42,060 nt of DNA from CAYRZF01 sp964428805 (GTDB lineage: Bacteria; Methylomirabilota; Methylomirabilia; Rokubacteriales; CSP1-6): assembly GCA_964428805.1 (NCBI GenBank), contig CAYRZF010000009.1, forward strand, positions 1 to 42,060. The letters run 5' to 3'. This document shows positions 23,867 to 30,830 of this stretch, in pieces. A program made the translations under genes and the position numbers. The notes beneath the pieces were generated by a model. It did not search any database. It was not told the origin of the DNA and saw only the letters and a program-made list of their open reading frames with translations. Each line of letters opens with the position of its first letter. Within the stretch, counting starts at the first letter, position 1.

Positions 23867-24855
23867 AGGTCGATGCCGACGGCTCGGCGGACCTCTTCCA
23901 TCGTGGTCTGAGCCACCGTTCGAGCTTTCTTTGAGCCTTCCCTCAGGATGTCAACGATTTCCTTCGGCTTTTCCATGAGTTTCTGGCGCCGCTCTCTGAT
24001 GGCCCCAAGCGGCGGGAGCAGGTGCTCCAGGAGAACCCCCTTACAGTCCAGGCAGCCGATCCCCGCGGTCCGGCATCCCACCGCGCACGCCTCCCGCGGC
24101 GGCTCGGGGGTGAAGATCTTGTGGAGATCGAAGACCGGGCAGACCTCCGGGTTCCCGGGGTCGCTCCGCCGCTTACGGGCGGGGTCGGTCATCATGGTCT
24201 TGACCTTGGGCGTGAGGACCTCCGGAGGGTCCGAGAGATAGATCGCGTTCCCGTAGCTCTTGGACATCTTCCGGCCATCGGTCCCCGGAACCTTGGGGAT
24301 CTTGGTGAGCTTCGCGTCAGGCTCGGGAAAGACGGGACCGAACGCGTTGTTGAACCGGCGCGCCACCTCTCGGGTCAGCTCGATGTGGGGGAGCTGGTCC
24401 ACCCCCACCGGGACATACCGGGGCTTGTACATCAGGATGTCTGCCGCCTGAAGCAGCGGATAGCCGAGGAGACCATACGAGGGGGACTGAAGCTCGAGCT
24501 GCTCGATCATCTCCTTGTAGGTCGGCACGCGTTCGAGCCAGGTCACGGGAATGACCATGGAGAACAACAGGTGGAGTTCAGCATGCTCAGGCACCAGCGA
24601 CTGCAGGAAGAGCGTCGAGCGCTCGGGGCTGAGACCGGCACCGAGCCAGTCGGCCAGCATTTCGACGGTGTTCTCCGGGATCTCCTTCGTGTGCGTATAG
24701 TCGCTCGTAAGCGCGTGCCAGTTGGCGACGAAGTAGAAGCAATCGTAGTCGTCCTGGAGCTTCACCCAGTTGTCGAGGGCTCCCAGGTAATTGCCCAGGT
24801 GGAGCTTGCCCGTGGGCCGCATCCCCGAGAGAACCCGGGCGCGCGCCTCGGCCAT
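23863..24855 (-). CDS. trpS: tryptophanyl-tRNA synthetase with predicted iron-sulfur site
   Basis: 330 residues, class Ic synthetase. PTGKLHLGN (14-22) is the HIGH-type motif and KMSKS lies at 196-200. Between the catalytic core and the anticodon domain it has cysteines C239, C261, C268 and C271 (spacings x21, x6, x2) plus C257, very close to the C-x22-C-x6-C-x2-C ligands of the [4Fe-4S] cluster in Thermotoga TrpRS that contacts the tRNA anticodon. Ordinary E. coli-type TrpRS lacks this set. It starts 3 bases after the family 2 glycosyltransferase gene and overlaps scpA by ATGA. Confidence 0.97.
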   Translation of the reverse strand: MAEARARVLSGMRPTGKLHLGNYLGALDNWVKLQDDYDCFYFVANWHALTSDYTHTKEIPENTVEMLADWLGAGLSPERSTLFLQSLVPEHAELHLLFSMVIPVTWLERVPTYKEMIEQLELQSPSYGLLGYPLLQAADILMYKPRYVPVGVDQLPHIELTREVARRFNNAFGPVFPEPDAKLTKIPKVPGTDGRKMSKSYGNAIYLSDPPEVLTPKVKTMMTDPARKRRSDPGNPEVCPVFDLHKIFTPEPPREACAVGCRTAGIGCLDCKGVLLEHLLPPLGAIRERRQKLMEKPKEIVDILREGSKKARTVAQTTMEEVRRAVGIDL

Positions 24856-24858
24856 CGG

Positions 24859-25617
24859 TCAGCCCGTCGTCCCGGAGCGGCGGGCTTCCCACGCCTTCGC
24901 CGTCCTGAGGAAGACGTAGTGGGCGTAGAGCCCCGCCAGGAGAAATCCCCGCCAGCCGTCGAGAAAGCCGCGGTGGAGGAGGTACATGGAGAGGAACCTG
25001 CCGAGCGGCCGGAAGAGGAGGTCTGCCGCGCCAGCGCGCCTGCCCTGTCGGATCCACTCCTCCGCGGCCAGAGTCGAATACCGGTTCGACCGGTGCAGGA
25101 ACTCCTCGAGACTCCGGTACGAATGGTGGAGGAGCGGGGTCCGGAGTCGCCCCACCGATCCCTGGATCTCCACGGACTCGTGAACGGCGCGCTCCACGAA
25201 CCTGCCGCGCCCTCGCTTGAAGAGACGACGCTGGTAGTCCGGATACAGTCCGCCGTGACGGACCCAGGCTCCCCAGAAGATGTTTTTGCGGGGAAGCGCG
25301 TAGCCATCGGCCGGGCCTCCTCGCGCGATCACCCCCTCGATCTCCCGCCGGAGCTCGGGCATCACCTGTTCATCGGCGTCAAGCGAGAGCACCCACTCCC
25401 CTCCCGCTTGCTCGAGGGCGAAGTTCTTCTGGACCGCGAAGCCCGGCCACGGCCTGATCCAGATCCGATCCGTGAACTCCCGCGCCACCTGCACAGTCTT
25501 GTCTGTGGACTCGGCATCCACGATGATGATCTCGTCAACCCAGCCTACACTTTCCAGGCACGGGCGGAGCCGTTCTTCTTCGTTCCAGGTGATGACCGTG
25601 ACGGATAGCCGCTTCAT
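24859..25617 (-). CDS. family 2 glycosyltransferase, WaaE/KdtX-like
   Basis: 252 residues. GT-A fold: SVTVITWNEEERLRPCLESV start, IVDAESTDKT with the nucleotide-sugar Asp (D34), and SLDADE (D80, D82) as the metal-binding DxD-type motif; then GGLYPDYQRRLFKRG and an amphipathic/hydrophobic C-terminus (about 205-245) likely at the membrane. This pattern is that of the LPS inner-core beta-glucosyltransferases of the WaaE type, in keeping with the adjacent heptose genes. Start ATG 25617 overlaps the heptosyltransferase stop as ATGA; the in-frame extension to 25821 is antisense-like. The sugar added is not known. Confidence 0.9.
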   Translation of the reverse strand: MKRLSVTVITWNEEERLRPCLESVGWVDEIIIVDAESTDKTVQVAREFTDRIWIRPWPGFAVQKNFALEQAGGEWVLSLDADEQVMPELRREIEGVIARGGPADGYALPRKNIFWGAWVRHGGLYPDYQRRLFKRGRGRFVERAVHESVEIQGSVGRLRTPLLHHSYRSLEEFLHRSNRYSTLAAEEWIRQGRRAGAADLLFRPLGRFLSMYLLHRGFLDGWRGFLLAGLYAHYVFLRTAKAWEARRSGTTG

Positions 25618-26621
25618 TCCAATAACTCCACCGCGACCCGGAAGACCTCGTCGGGGAGGATTGCCGCCAGCGTCCGGTTCGGGCTCTGGAGGCTCTTGCA
25701 GCGCGCCCCGTAGGGCCCGTTGCGCTCGGCGCGGGTGGGACCGTAGAGGCCGACGCACGGCGTGCCGAGGGCCGCCGCCAGGTGGAGCGGGCCGGTATCG
25801 CCGGCCACCATCAGGGCGCAACGGCGCAGGAGGGCGCTCAACTCCGGCAGGGTGGTCTGTGGGGCCATGAGCGGGGGCGAGGTCATCTGGGCACTGATGG
25901 CGCGCGCCAGCCCCTCCTCATCGGGGCCCCAGGGGAGGAGCACCCGCGCCCCGACCTCCACGGCGAGCCTCTCGGCCAAGCGCGCGAAATGATCGACGGG
26001 CCAACGCTTCGTGGGGCGTCCCGCCCCGGGATTGAGAGCGACGAGCCGGTCGCGCGGCTTGACACCCTGCTCGACCAGGAACTCGTCAATCCGCCTCTCG
26101 GCCTCGGGGTCCGAGGGAAGCTCCCAGACCGGCGACGAGGCGGCGTTCACGCCGAGCGGCTCCAGGAGGGAGAGATACTGCTCGACGACGTGCACCGCGT
26201 GACGCGGCGGCGTGACCCGATGGGTCGTGCAGAGGGCATTCAGCGGCTCCCAGCAGTGCGAGAGCGCGAAGCCGATCCGCATCGGGGCGCCCGTGTACGC
26301 AGTGAGAAGGCCGCTCTTGATGAGCCCCTGGAGATCAATGGCGACGTCAAAACGCGCGTGGCGGATCCGCTGCCTGAGTCGAGACAGCTTCAGCACGACC
26401 TCGCGCGCCCCGGCCGGGCGCCAGATGAGCCGCCGCCAGAGCCGCGTGTCCACCGGCACCACGGCGTCCAGATCCGGCTGGTCCTTGAGGATCGCGTACT
26501 CCCGCGCCTCCACGATCCACGTGAGGTGCGCCTGGGGGAAGTGGCGCCTGAGCGCGTGGGCCACCGGGAGGGCGTGGAGCACGTCGCCCAGCGAGGACAG
26601 TTTGACGATGGCGATTCTCAT
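25614..26621 (-). CDS. waaC: ADP-heptose:LPS heptosyltransferase, WaaC-like
   Basis: 335 residues, GT-B family 9. MRIAIVKLSSLGDVLHALP is the family N-terminus; VALNPGAGRPTKRWP and AGDTGPLHLAAALGTP are the donor-site motifs of the C-terminal domain. It attaches the first L-glycero-D-manno-heptose to Kdo of the LPS core on the inner face of the inner membrane. The start overlaps the nucleotidyltransferase gene by ATGA (26618-26621). WaaC is favoured over WaaF by its close similarity to heptosyltransferase I wording near the N-terminus, but this is not certain. Confidence 0.9.
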   Translation of the reverse strand: MRIAIVKLSSLGDVLHALPVAHALRRHFPQAHLTWIVEAREYAILKDQPDLDAVVPVDTRLWRRLIWRPAGAREVVLKLSRLRQRIRHARFDVAIDLQGLIKSGLLTAYTGAPMRIGFALSHCWEPLNALCTTHRVTPPRHAVHVVEQYLSLLEPLGVNAASSPVWELPSDPEAERRIDEFLVEQGVKPRDRLVALNPGAGRPTKRWPVDHFARLAERLAVEVGARVLLPWGPDEEGLARAISAQMTSPPLMAPQTTLPELSALLRRCALMVAGDTGPLHLAAALGTPCVGLYGPTRAERNGPYGARCKSLQSPNRTLAAILPDEVFRVAVELLE

Positions 26622-27103
26622 CCCGGCCTCCCGAACGTCCTGACAATCCTCTGGATGAGATCGCGGGTGGAGTGGCTCTTGGCGTCGCCGGCAATGGCCA
26701 CGCGGCCCCCCTGGAAGAGGACCGACTGACGCTCGGGGACAGTCTCTTCTGTGTAGTCGGTTCCCTTGGCGTGCACCGCGGGGCTGAGGCGGGAGATGAG
26801 GCCGTCCACCGTATCGTCGTCGAAGATCAGCACGTAGTCCACAGAGCCCAGCGCCGAGAGGATCTCGGCCCGCTCGGCCTCAGGCATGATCGGCCGGCCG
26901 GGTCCCTTCAGCCTCCGAACCGAGGCATCGGAGTTCACGGCCACGAGGAGCGCGTCACCGAGTCGGCGGGCGCCCTCCAGGTAGCGGATGTGGCCCACGT
27001 GGAGGAGGTCGAAACAGCCGTTGGCGAGGACGAGACGTTTTCCCGCTGCGTTGAGCCGCGCCGCGATCTCGGCCGCTTCCTCAAGTCTCACGAGGCGTGC
27101 CAT
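26618..27103 (-). CDS. rfaE2: heptose 1-phosphate adenylyltransferase (RfaE domain II)
   Basis: 161 residues from ATG 27103. Cytidylyltransferase-like fold with GCFDLLHVGHIRYL holding the HxGH nucleotide site; KGTDYTEETVPE and a terminal STRDLIQRI (STxxI motif) follow. It makes ADP-D-glycero-beta-D-manno-heptose from the 1-phosphate. In E. coli this domain is fused to the kinase as HldE; here the two are separate genes that overlap by about 23 bases. Alternative starts are ATG 27118 and GTG 27091; none has a clear ribosome site, so translation is probably coupled to the kinase gene. Confidence 0.94.
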   Translation of the reverse strand: MARLVRLEEAAEIAARLNAAGKRLVLANGCFDLLHVGHIRYLEGARRLGDALLVAVNSDASVRRLKGPGRPIMPEAERAEILSALGSVDYVLIFDDDTVDGLISRLSPAVHAKGTDYTEETVPERQSVLFQGGRVAIAGDAKSHSTRDLIQRIVRTFGRPG

Positions 27104-28097
27104 CGCTCGCGAGGGCATGGAGGAGTTCGGCGCGCGCGACGGGGGCCGTTCCCCGCTTCATCACCACGACCCCGCCGGCCACGTTGGCGAGCCAGGCCGC
27201 CTCGACGGGAGGGCTGCCCCCCACCAGCGCGAGCGTGAAGGTGCTGATCACCGTGTCTCCGGCCCCGGTCACGTCGGCGATCTCGTCGGTTCCGTGGATC
27301 GGAAGGAAGGTGGCTGGCCCTTCCCGCTCGATGAGTGCCATCCCCCGGCTCCCCCGGGTCATGAGGAGGTAGCGGCAGTCCAGGCGCTCCAAAAGCTGAC
27401 GGCCGGCCTTCTCGGTCGTGGGTTCGTCCTCGAGGGGGCCGCCCACCAGTTCCTCGACCTCGGGCTCGTTGGGCGTCGCCGCGGTGACGCCGCGGAACCG
27501 CAGCAGGTCATAGCGGCTGTCCGCCGTCACCAGCCGATCGCGTTGTCGGGCGATGGCCATCACCTGCTCTACGATCCCGGGGGTCAGGAGGCCATACCCG
27601 TAGTCGGAGAGGAGGATCGCGTCGGCCGTCGCTCCCATGGCGGCGATGCGCTTGACCACGGCCTCCTCGGTGGCGGGCTCGAGCATCGGAGCGGGCTCGC
27701 GATCCACCCGCACCACCTGCTGGCGGGTGGACTGGTAGCCGCCCGCCATGATCCGGGTCTTCACCGGAGTCGGACGCTCACCCGTCCTGACGATTCCCTC
27801 CGTGGGAATTCCCACAGAGCGGCAGAGGGCAAGCACCTCGTCGCCTGCCGGGTCGGCGCCCAGGACCCCCACCGGGATCACGCGCGCGCCGAGAGTGTGA
27901 ACGTTGTGGGAGGCGTTGGCAGCCCCGCCGAGCCTCACCTCGCGGGAGAGGAAGCGCAGGATGAGGACCGGCGCCTCGCGGGAGATCCGCGACGGCTTGC
28001 CGTAAATGTACTCGTCGGCGATGAGGTCTCCGACCACGAGGACCGTCTTCCCCCTGAACCGATCCACGGCCGCGCGGAGGCGCTCGCGAGAAAACAT
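27081..28097 (-). CDS. rfaE1: heptose 7-phosphate kinase (RfaE domain I)
   Basis: 338 residues, PfkB/ribokinase family. VLVVGDLIADEYIYGKPSRISREAP start, the substrate-site GGAANASHN, and DVTGAGDT with the catalytic Asp. It phosphorylates D-glycero-beta-D-manno-heptose 7-phosphate at C1. ATG 28097 shares a base with the gmhB stop (TGATG at 28095-28099), and I prefer it over ATG 28124. Together with GmhB and the adenylyltransferase it covers three of the five steps to ADP-heptose; gmhA and hldD are not in the window. Confidence 0.95.
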   Translation of the reverse strand: MFSRERLRAAVDRFRGKTVLVVGDLIADEYIYGKPSRISREAPVLILRFLSREVRLGGAANASHNVHTLGARVIPVGVLGADPAGDEVLALCRSVGIPTEGIVRTGERPTPVKTRIMAGGYQSTRQQVVRVDREPAPMLEPATEEAVVKRIAAMGATADAILLSDYGYGLLTPGIVEQVMAIARQRDRLVTADSRYDLLRFRGVTAATPNEPEVEELVGGPLEDEPTTEKAGRQLLERLDCRYLLMTRGSRGMALIEREGPATFLPIHGTDEIADVTGAGDTVISTFTLALVGGSPPVEAAWLANVAGGVVVMKRGTAPVARAELLHALASDGTPRET

Positions 28098-28678
28098 CAC
28101 CGAGCTCTCCGCGCCAGGATCCACTCAACCGACTCCAAGAGGTCCTCAGCCACGTGGTCAGGCGGGATCGGCCACCGCGAGCGCCGGTACTCCGACTCGC
28201 CGAGGCCGTAGCCCGTGAGCACCAGGATCGAGCCCACGCCGGCACGCCGGCCGGCGAGGATGTCTGAGATCTTATCGCCCACCATCCACGAACGGGACAG
28301 ATCCAGCCCGAGGTCCCCCGCCGCGCGCGTCAGGAGACCCGGCGCGGGCTTCCGGCAGTCACAGGCCGCCCGGTACGGGGGGTCTCCCACGGTGGGGTGA
28401 TGGAGGCAAACGTAGAGGCCATCCAGGTAGGCGCCTTCCGCTTTGAGCTGGCTCACGAGCGCCTCGTTCACGGCGTGGAGGACCTCCTCGCTGAAGTAGC
28501 CGCGCGCCACGCCGCTCTGGTTTGTCACCATGACAGCCTTGAACCCGGAACGGTTGAGACGGCGGATGGCCTCAGCGCTCCGGGGAAGAAGCCGAAGCCG
28601 CCGGGGGTGATTGACATACCCCACTTCCTCGGTCAGAGTCCCATCGCGGTCGATGAAGACTGCCGGATCACCGGGCAT
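28097..28678 (-). CDS. gmhB: D-glycero-D-manno-heptose 1,7-bisphosphate 7-phosphatase
   Basis: 193 residues, HAD superfamily. FIDRDGTL holds the nucleophile and acid Asp (D10, D12), MVTNQSG is motif II, CDCRKPAPG motif III and MVGDKISDI motif IV. The zinc-binding CLHHP...CDC cysteines that mark GmhB are present. It removes the 7-phosphate from heptose bisphosphate before adenylylation. A sigma70-type promoter ends nine bases before the ATG, so the transcript would be leaderless or nearly so. It is the first of a coupled heptose run. Confidence 0.95.
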   Translation of the reverse strand: MPGDPAVFIDRDGTLTEEVGYVNHPRRLRLLPRSAEAIRRLNRSGFKAVMVTNQSGVARGYFSEEVLHAVNEALVSQLKAEGAYLDGLYVCLHHPTVGDPPYRAACDCRKPAPGLLTRAAGDLGLDLSRSWMVGDKISDILAGRRAGVGSILVLTGYGLGESEYRRSRWPIPPDHVAEDLLESVEWILARRAR

Positions 28679-28686
28679 CGTTGGGC

Positions 28687-28715
28687 AGTGTAATCCGAAC
28701 GACCCGAGTTTTCAA
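28687..28715 (-). promoter_or_regulatory. sigma70-type promoter of gmhB
   Basis: Minus strand: TTGAAA (28710-28715, five of six), 17-base spacer, TACACT (28687-28692, four of six). The predicted start of transcription, near 28680, is only one to three bases before the ATG at 28678, and no ribosome site is present. Confidence 0.6.
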
Positions 28716-28729
28716 CGAAAAAGACCGTT

Positions 28730-29854
28730 TCAGCGGGGCCCGAGGGACCGGTAGAGCTCGGCGAAAAACCGCGCCTGGGCCTCGTACGTGAACGGAAGTG
28801 CGGCGGCCCGGGCGGGATTGCGCCAGCCCTGCCCCGCGTCGCGCAACGCCTCCAGACCCTCGCGAATCGCTCGTGGGTCCTCCGGCTCCTGGACGATCCA
28901 GCCGTTCTTGCCGTGGCTCACCACCTCGGAGCCTCCGGCGCGGGAAGAGGCCAGCACCGGGAGGCCGGAGGCAAGCGCCTCGAGGTGGACATTGCCGAAG
29001 GGCTCGTAGAGAGCCGGAAGCGCCACGGCATCGGCGGCGGCGTAATACCGTTCGACATCGGGACGGGCCCCGAGCCACGCGATGCGTTCAGCCACCCCGA
29101 GACGGTCGGCCAAGGCGCGGTAAGGCGCCTCGTCCCCTTTGCCGACGACCACGAGCCGGCTTCCCCGATCCCGGATGAGCGCAAACCCTTCGATGAGAGG
29201 ACCAAGCCCCTTGCGCTCAAACCCCGAGCCGACGAAGAGGGTAACCCAGGCGTCGGCTCCGATCCCGAGAGCGTCGCGGGTCGCCTGGCGATAGCGGTCA
29301 CAATTTGCCGGCTGGAACCGCTCCTGGTCAACGCCGTTGTAGATCACGCTCACCCGGGAGTCGGGGAGCCCGTAGAGCCGATGGATCTCGGCTTTGCCGA
29401 GCCGGGAGATGGCAACGATCCGCCTGGTCCCGCCCGCGGAGAAGATCCTGCGCTCCAGGGACAGCAGAACGCGGTGGTACGGATTGGCCCAGAGCCCAGC
29501 GCGCTTGAGCGGGCCAACCCCCCCGGCCTTGACCGCCAGGTATGCCCGGTGACACCCCTCTCCGGCCCGGTACACGTCCTGGAGGAGGGTGCGCTCGTGG
29601 CTCTGGATGACATCGAAGCGCTCGCGTGACACCGCCGCCCTGGCAGCCAGGGCGAAGGAAACGACGCGGGCGAGAGAGGGACTGGCGATGACTTTAAGGA
29701 GGTGGCGCCTGACGCCGGGAACTTCCGGCTGCCCTGCCGTGGAGAAGAGGTGGACCTCATGCCCCTGGCGCACCAGTTCCCCGATCAGGCCCGCCGTCGC
29801 GGTCTCGAGGCCCCCGTGAAAGACAAAGGGGCGGCAGATAATCGCCAGCTTCAT
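28730..29854 (-). CDS. family 4 glycosyltransferase, WaaG-like
   Basis: 374 residues, GT-B fold. N-terminal MKLAIICRPFVFHGGLETA with the acceptor-side Gly-Gly, VIYNGVD at the domain hinge, VGSGFERKGL (a wording typical of WaaG core glucosyltransferase) and EPFGNVHLE, the EX7E nucleotide-sugar motif, with GLPVLASSRAGGSEVV after it. It probably adds a hexose to heptose of the LPS core at the cytoplasmic face of the inner membrane. It precedes gmhB by 51 bases in the same direction and is divergent from the gntR cluster. A TATGAT box at 29870-29875 may be its -10; no matching -35 is seen. Confidence 0.92.
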   Translation of the reverse strand: MKLAIICRPFVFHGGLETATAGLIGELVRQGHEVHLFSTAGQPEVPGVRRHLLKVIASPSLARVVSFALAARAAVSRERFDVIQSHERTLLQDVYRAGEGCHRAYLAVKAGGVGPLKRAGLWANPYHRVLLSLERRIFSAGGTRRIVAISRLGKAEIHRLYGLPDSRVSVIYNGVDQERFQPANCDRYRQATRDALGIGADAWVTLFVGSGFERKGLGPLIEGFALIRDRGSRLVVVGKGDEAPYRALADRLGVAERIAWLGARPDVERYYAAADAVALPALYEPFGNVHLEALASGLPVLASSRAGGSEVVSHGKNGWIVQEPEDPRAIREGLEALRDAGQGWRNPARAAALPFTYEAQARFFAELYRSLGPR

Positions 29855-29897
29855 ACGTTGCCGGAGAGCATCATACTGTAAACGACCTGCCGACTTC

Positions 29898-29916
29898 CTC
29901 CGAGAGAATCTCGGAG
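29898..29916. promoter_or_regulatory. perfect palindrome in the divergent control region
   Basis: CTCCGAGA and TCTCGGAG form a perfect 8-bp inverted repeat around GAA, in the 157-base gap between the WaaG-like gene and gntR. It lies about 70 bases before the gntR -35 box and upstream of the other gene's start. It could be an operator for the GntR protein or a simple hairpin; nothing else in the gap 29855-30026 looks like a gene. Confidence 0.4.
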
Positions 29917-29986
29917 CAGACCGGCGCGCCGACTACACCCCATGTCTTCTCGAGTCCTTTTGAGTACGAGCTCCTAGGATTTCCGC

Positions 29987-30015
29987 TTGACAGGGTAAAT
30001 GCTTTTTTGTATTGA
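29987..30015 (+). promoter_or_regulatory. promoter of the gntR cluster
   Basis: Perfect -35 TTGACA (29987-29992), 17-base spacer with a run of T, and TATTGA (30010-30015, half consensus). Transcription would start near 30022, about five bases before the ATG at 30027, again without a ribosome site. The local AT-rich stretch stands out from the GC-rich surroundings. Confidence 0.5.
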
Positions 30016-30026
30016 TGTTAAAACAA

Positions 30027-30830
30027 ATGGCCCCGAACCCGATCACAGCCTATCACCCGTCGGTCCCGCTGCATCATCAGATCCAGCGGGTGCTGCGTTC
30101 TAAGATCGAATCTGGGGAGTGGGGGTCGCAGGAGAAACTTCCCACGGAGATGGAACTCGTGCGCCGTTTCCGCGTGAGCCGCACCACGATCCGGGAAGCG
30201 TTGGGCTCGCTCGAGCAGGATGGTCTGATCGTTCGGCACCGGCGCCGGGGAACGTTCGTCCGCGGGACCCGGCTGCCCGCTGACCTTCGCGCGACTATCA
30301 CGAACCTCGTCCTGGGCTACGAGGCCGATGTCAGTGTGATCAGGGCGGCGACGGTGCCGGCTCCGGCGCACGTCGTTCCGTTCCTGGAGGTTGCGCGCGG
30401 TCATCCCCTGCGGCAGTTCGTGCGGGTGGAGGCCGTGGACGGGAAACCGCTGGCGGTCGTCGTTAACTACATGACGCTGGAAATTGGCCAGCGCATCCGA
30501 CCGAAGGACCTGAAGCGCTACTCGATGCTCGAGTTCCTGCGCGACCACCTTAAGATTCCCCTCGGCGTGATGCGCCAGTTGATCGAGGCGCGGATGCCTG
30601 ACGATGAGGTCGCCTCACTCCTGGGAATTGATTTGACCCAACCAGTCCTGTTTATCCGGCTCATGGTGTCTGACAAGCAAGGAAAGCCGGTGGAGATAGC
30701 GGATACGTTCTATCGGGCCGATCGGTACCGCTACGAGGTGGAGATGCCACGACTTCCGACCCGCCGGATTCGGAAGGGGGAGGTGACCTTGCCAAGCGCC
30801 GGACGGGACGGGCGCTCAAGGGGCTGCTGA
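30027..30830 (+). CDS. GntR family regulator, HutC/UTRA subfamily
   Basis: 267 residues. The N-terminal winged helix (about 15-79) has the GntR signature LPTEMELVRRFRVSRTTIRE followed by LEQDGLIVRHRRRGTFV. Residues about 95-240 form a UTRA ligand-binding domain (RVEAVDGKPLAVVVNY, RQLIEARMPDDEVASLLGI, ADTFYRADRYRYEVEM). Such proteins bind a small metabolite and usually repress the neighbouring catabolic operon. Its TGA shares a base with the next gene's ATG (TGATG at 30828-30832), so it is part of the operon it probably controls. Upstream starts at 30012 (TTG) and 30015 (ATG) are possible. The ligand is likely the imported compound or an intermediate. Confidence 0.93.
   Translation: MAPNPITAYHPSVPLHHQIQRVLRSKIESGEWGSQEKLPTEMELVRRFRVSRTTIREALGSLEQDGLIVRHRRRGTFVRGTRLPADLRATITNLVLGYEADVSVIRAATVPAPAHVVPFLEVARGHPLRQFVRVEAVDGKPLAVVVNYMTLEIGQRIRPKDLKRYSMLEFLRDHLKIPLGVMRQLIEARMPDDEVASLLGIDLTQPVLFIRLMVSDKQGKPVEIADTFYRADRYRYEVEMPRLPTRRIRKGEVTLPSAGRDGRSRGC

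Noticed and set aside
24022..25608. 528-codon plus-strand frame opposite trpS and the glycosyltransferase
   Set aside because: Antisense to two confident genes, low-complexity, no start context or domain.
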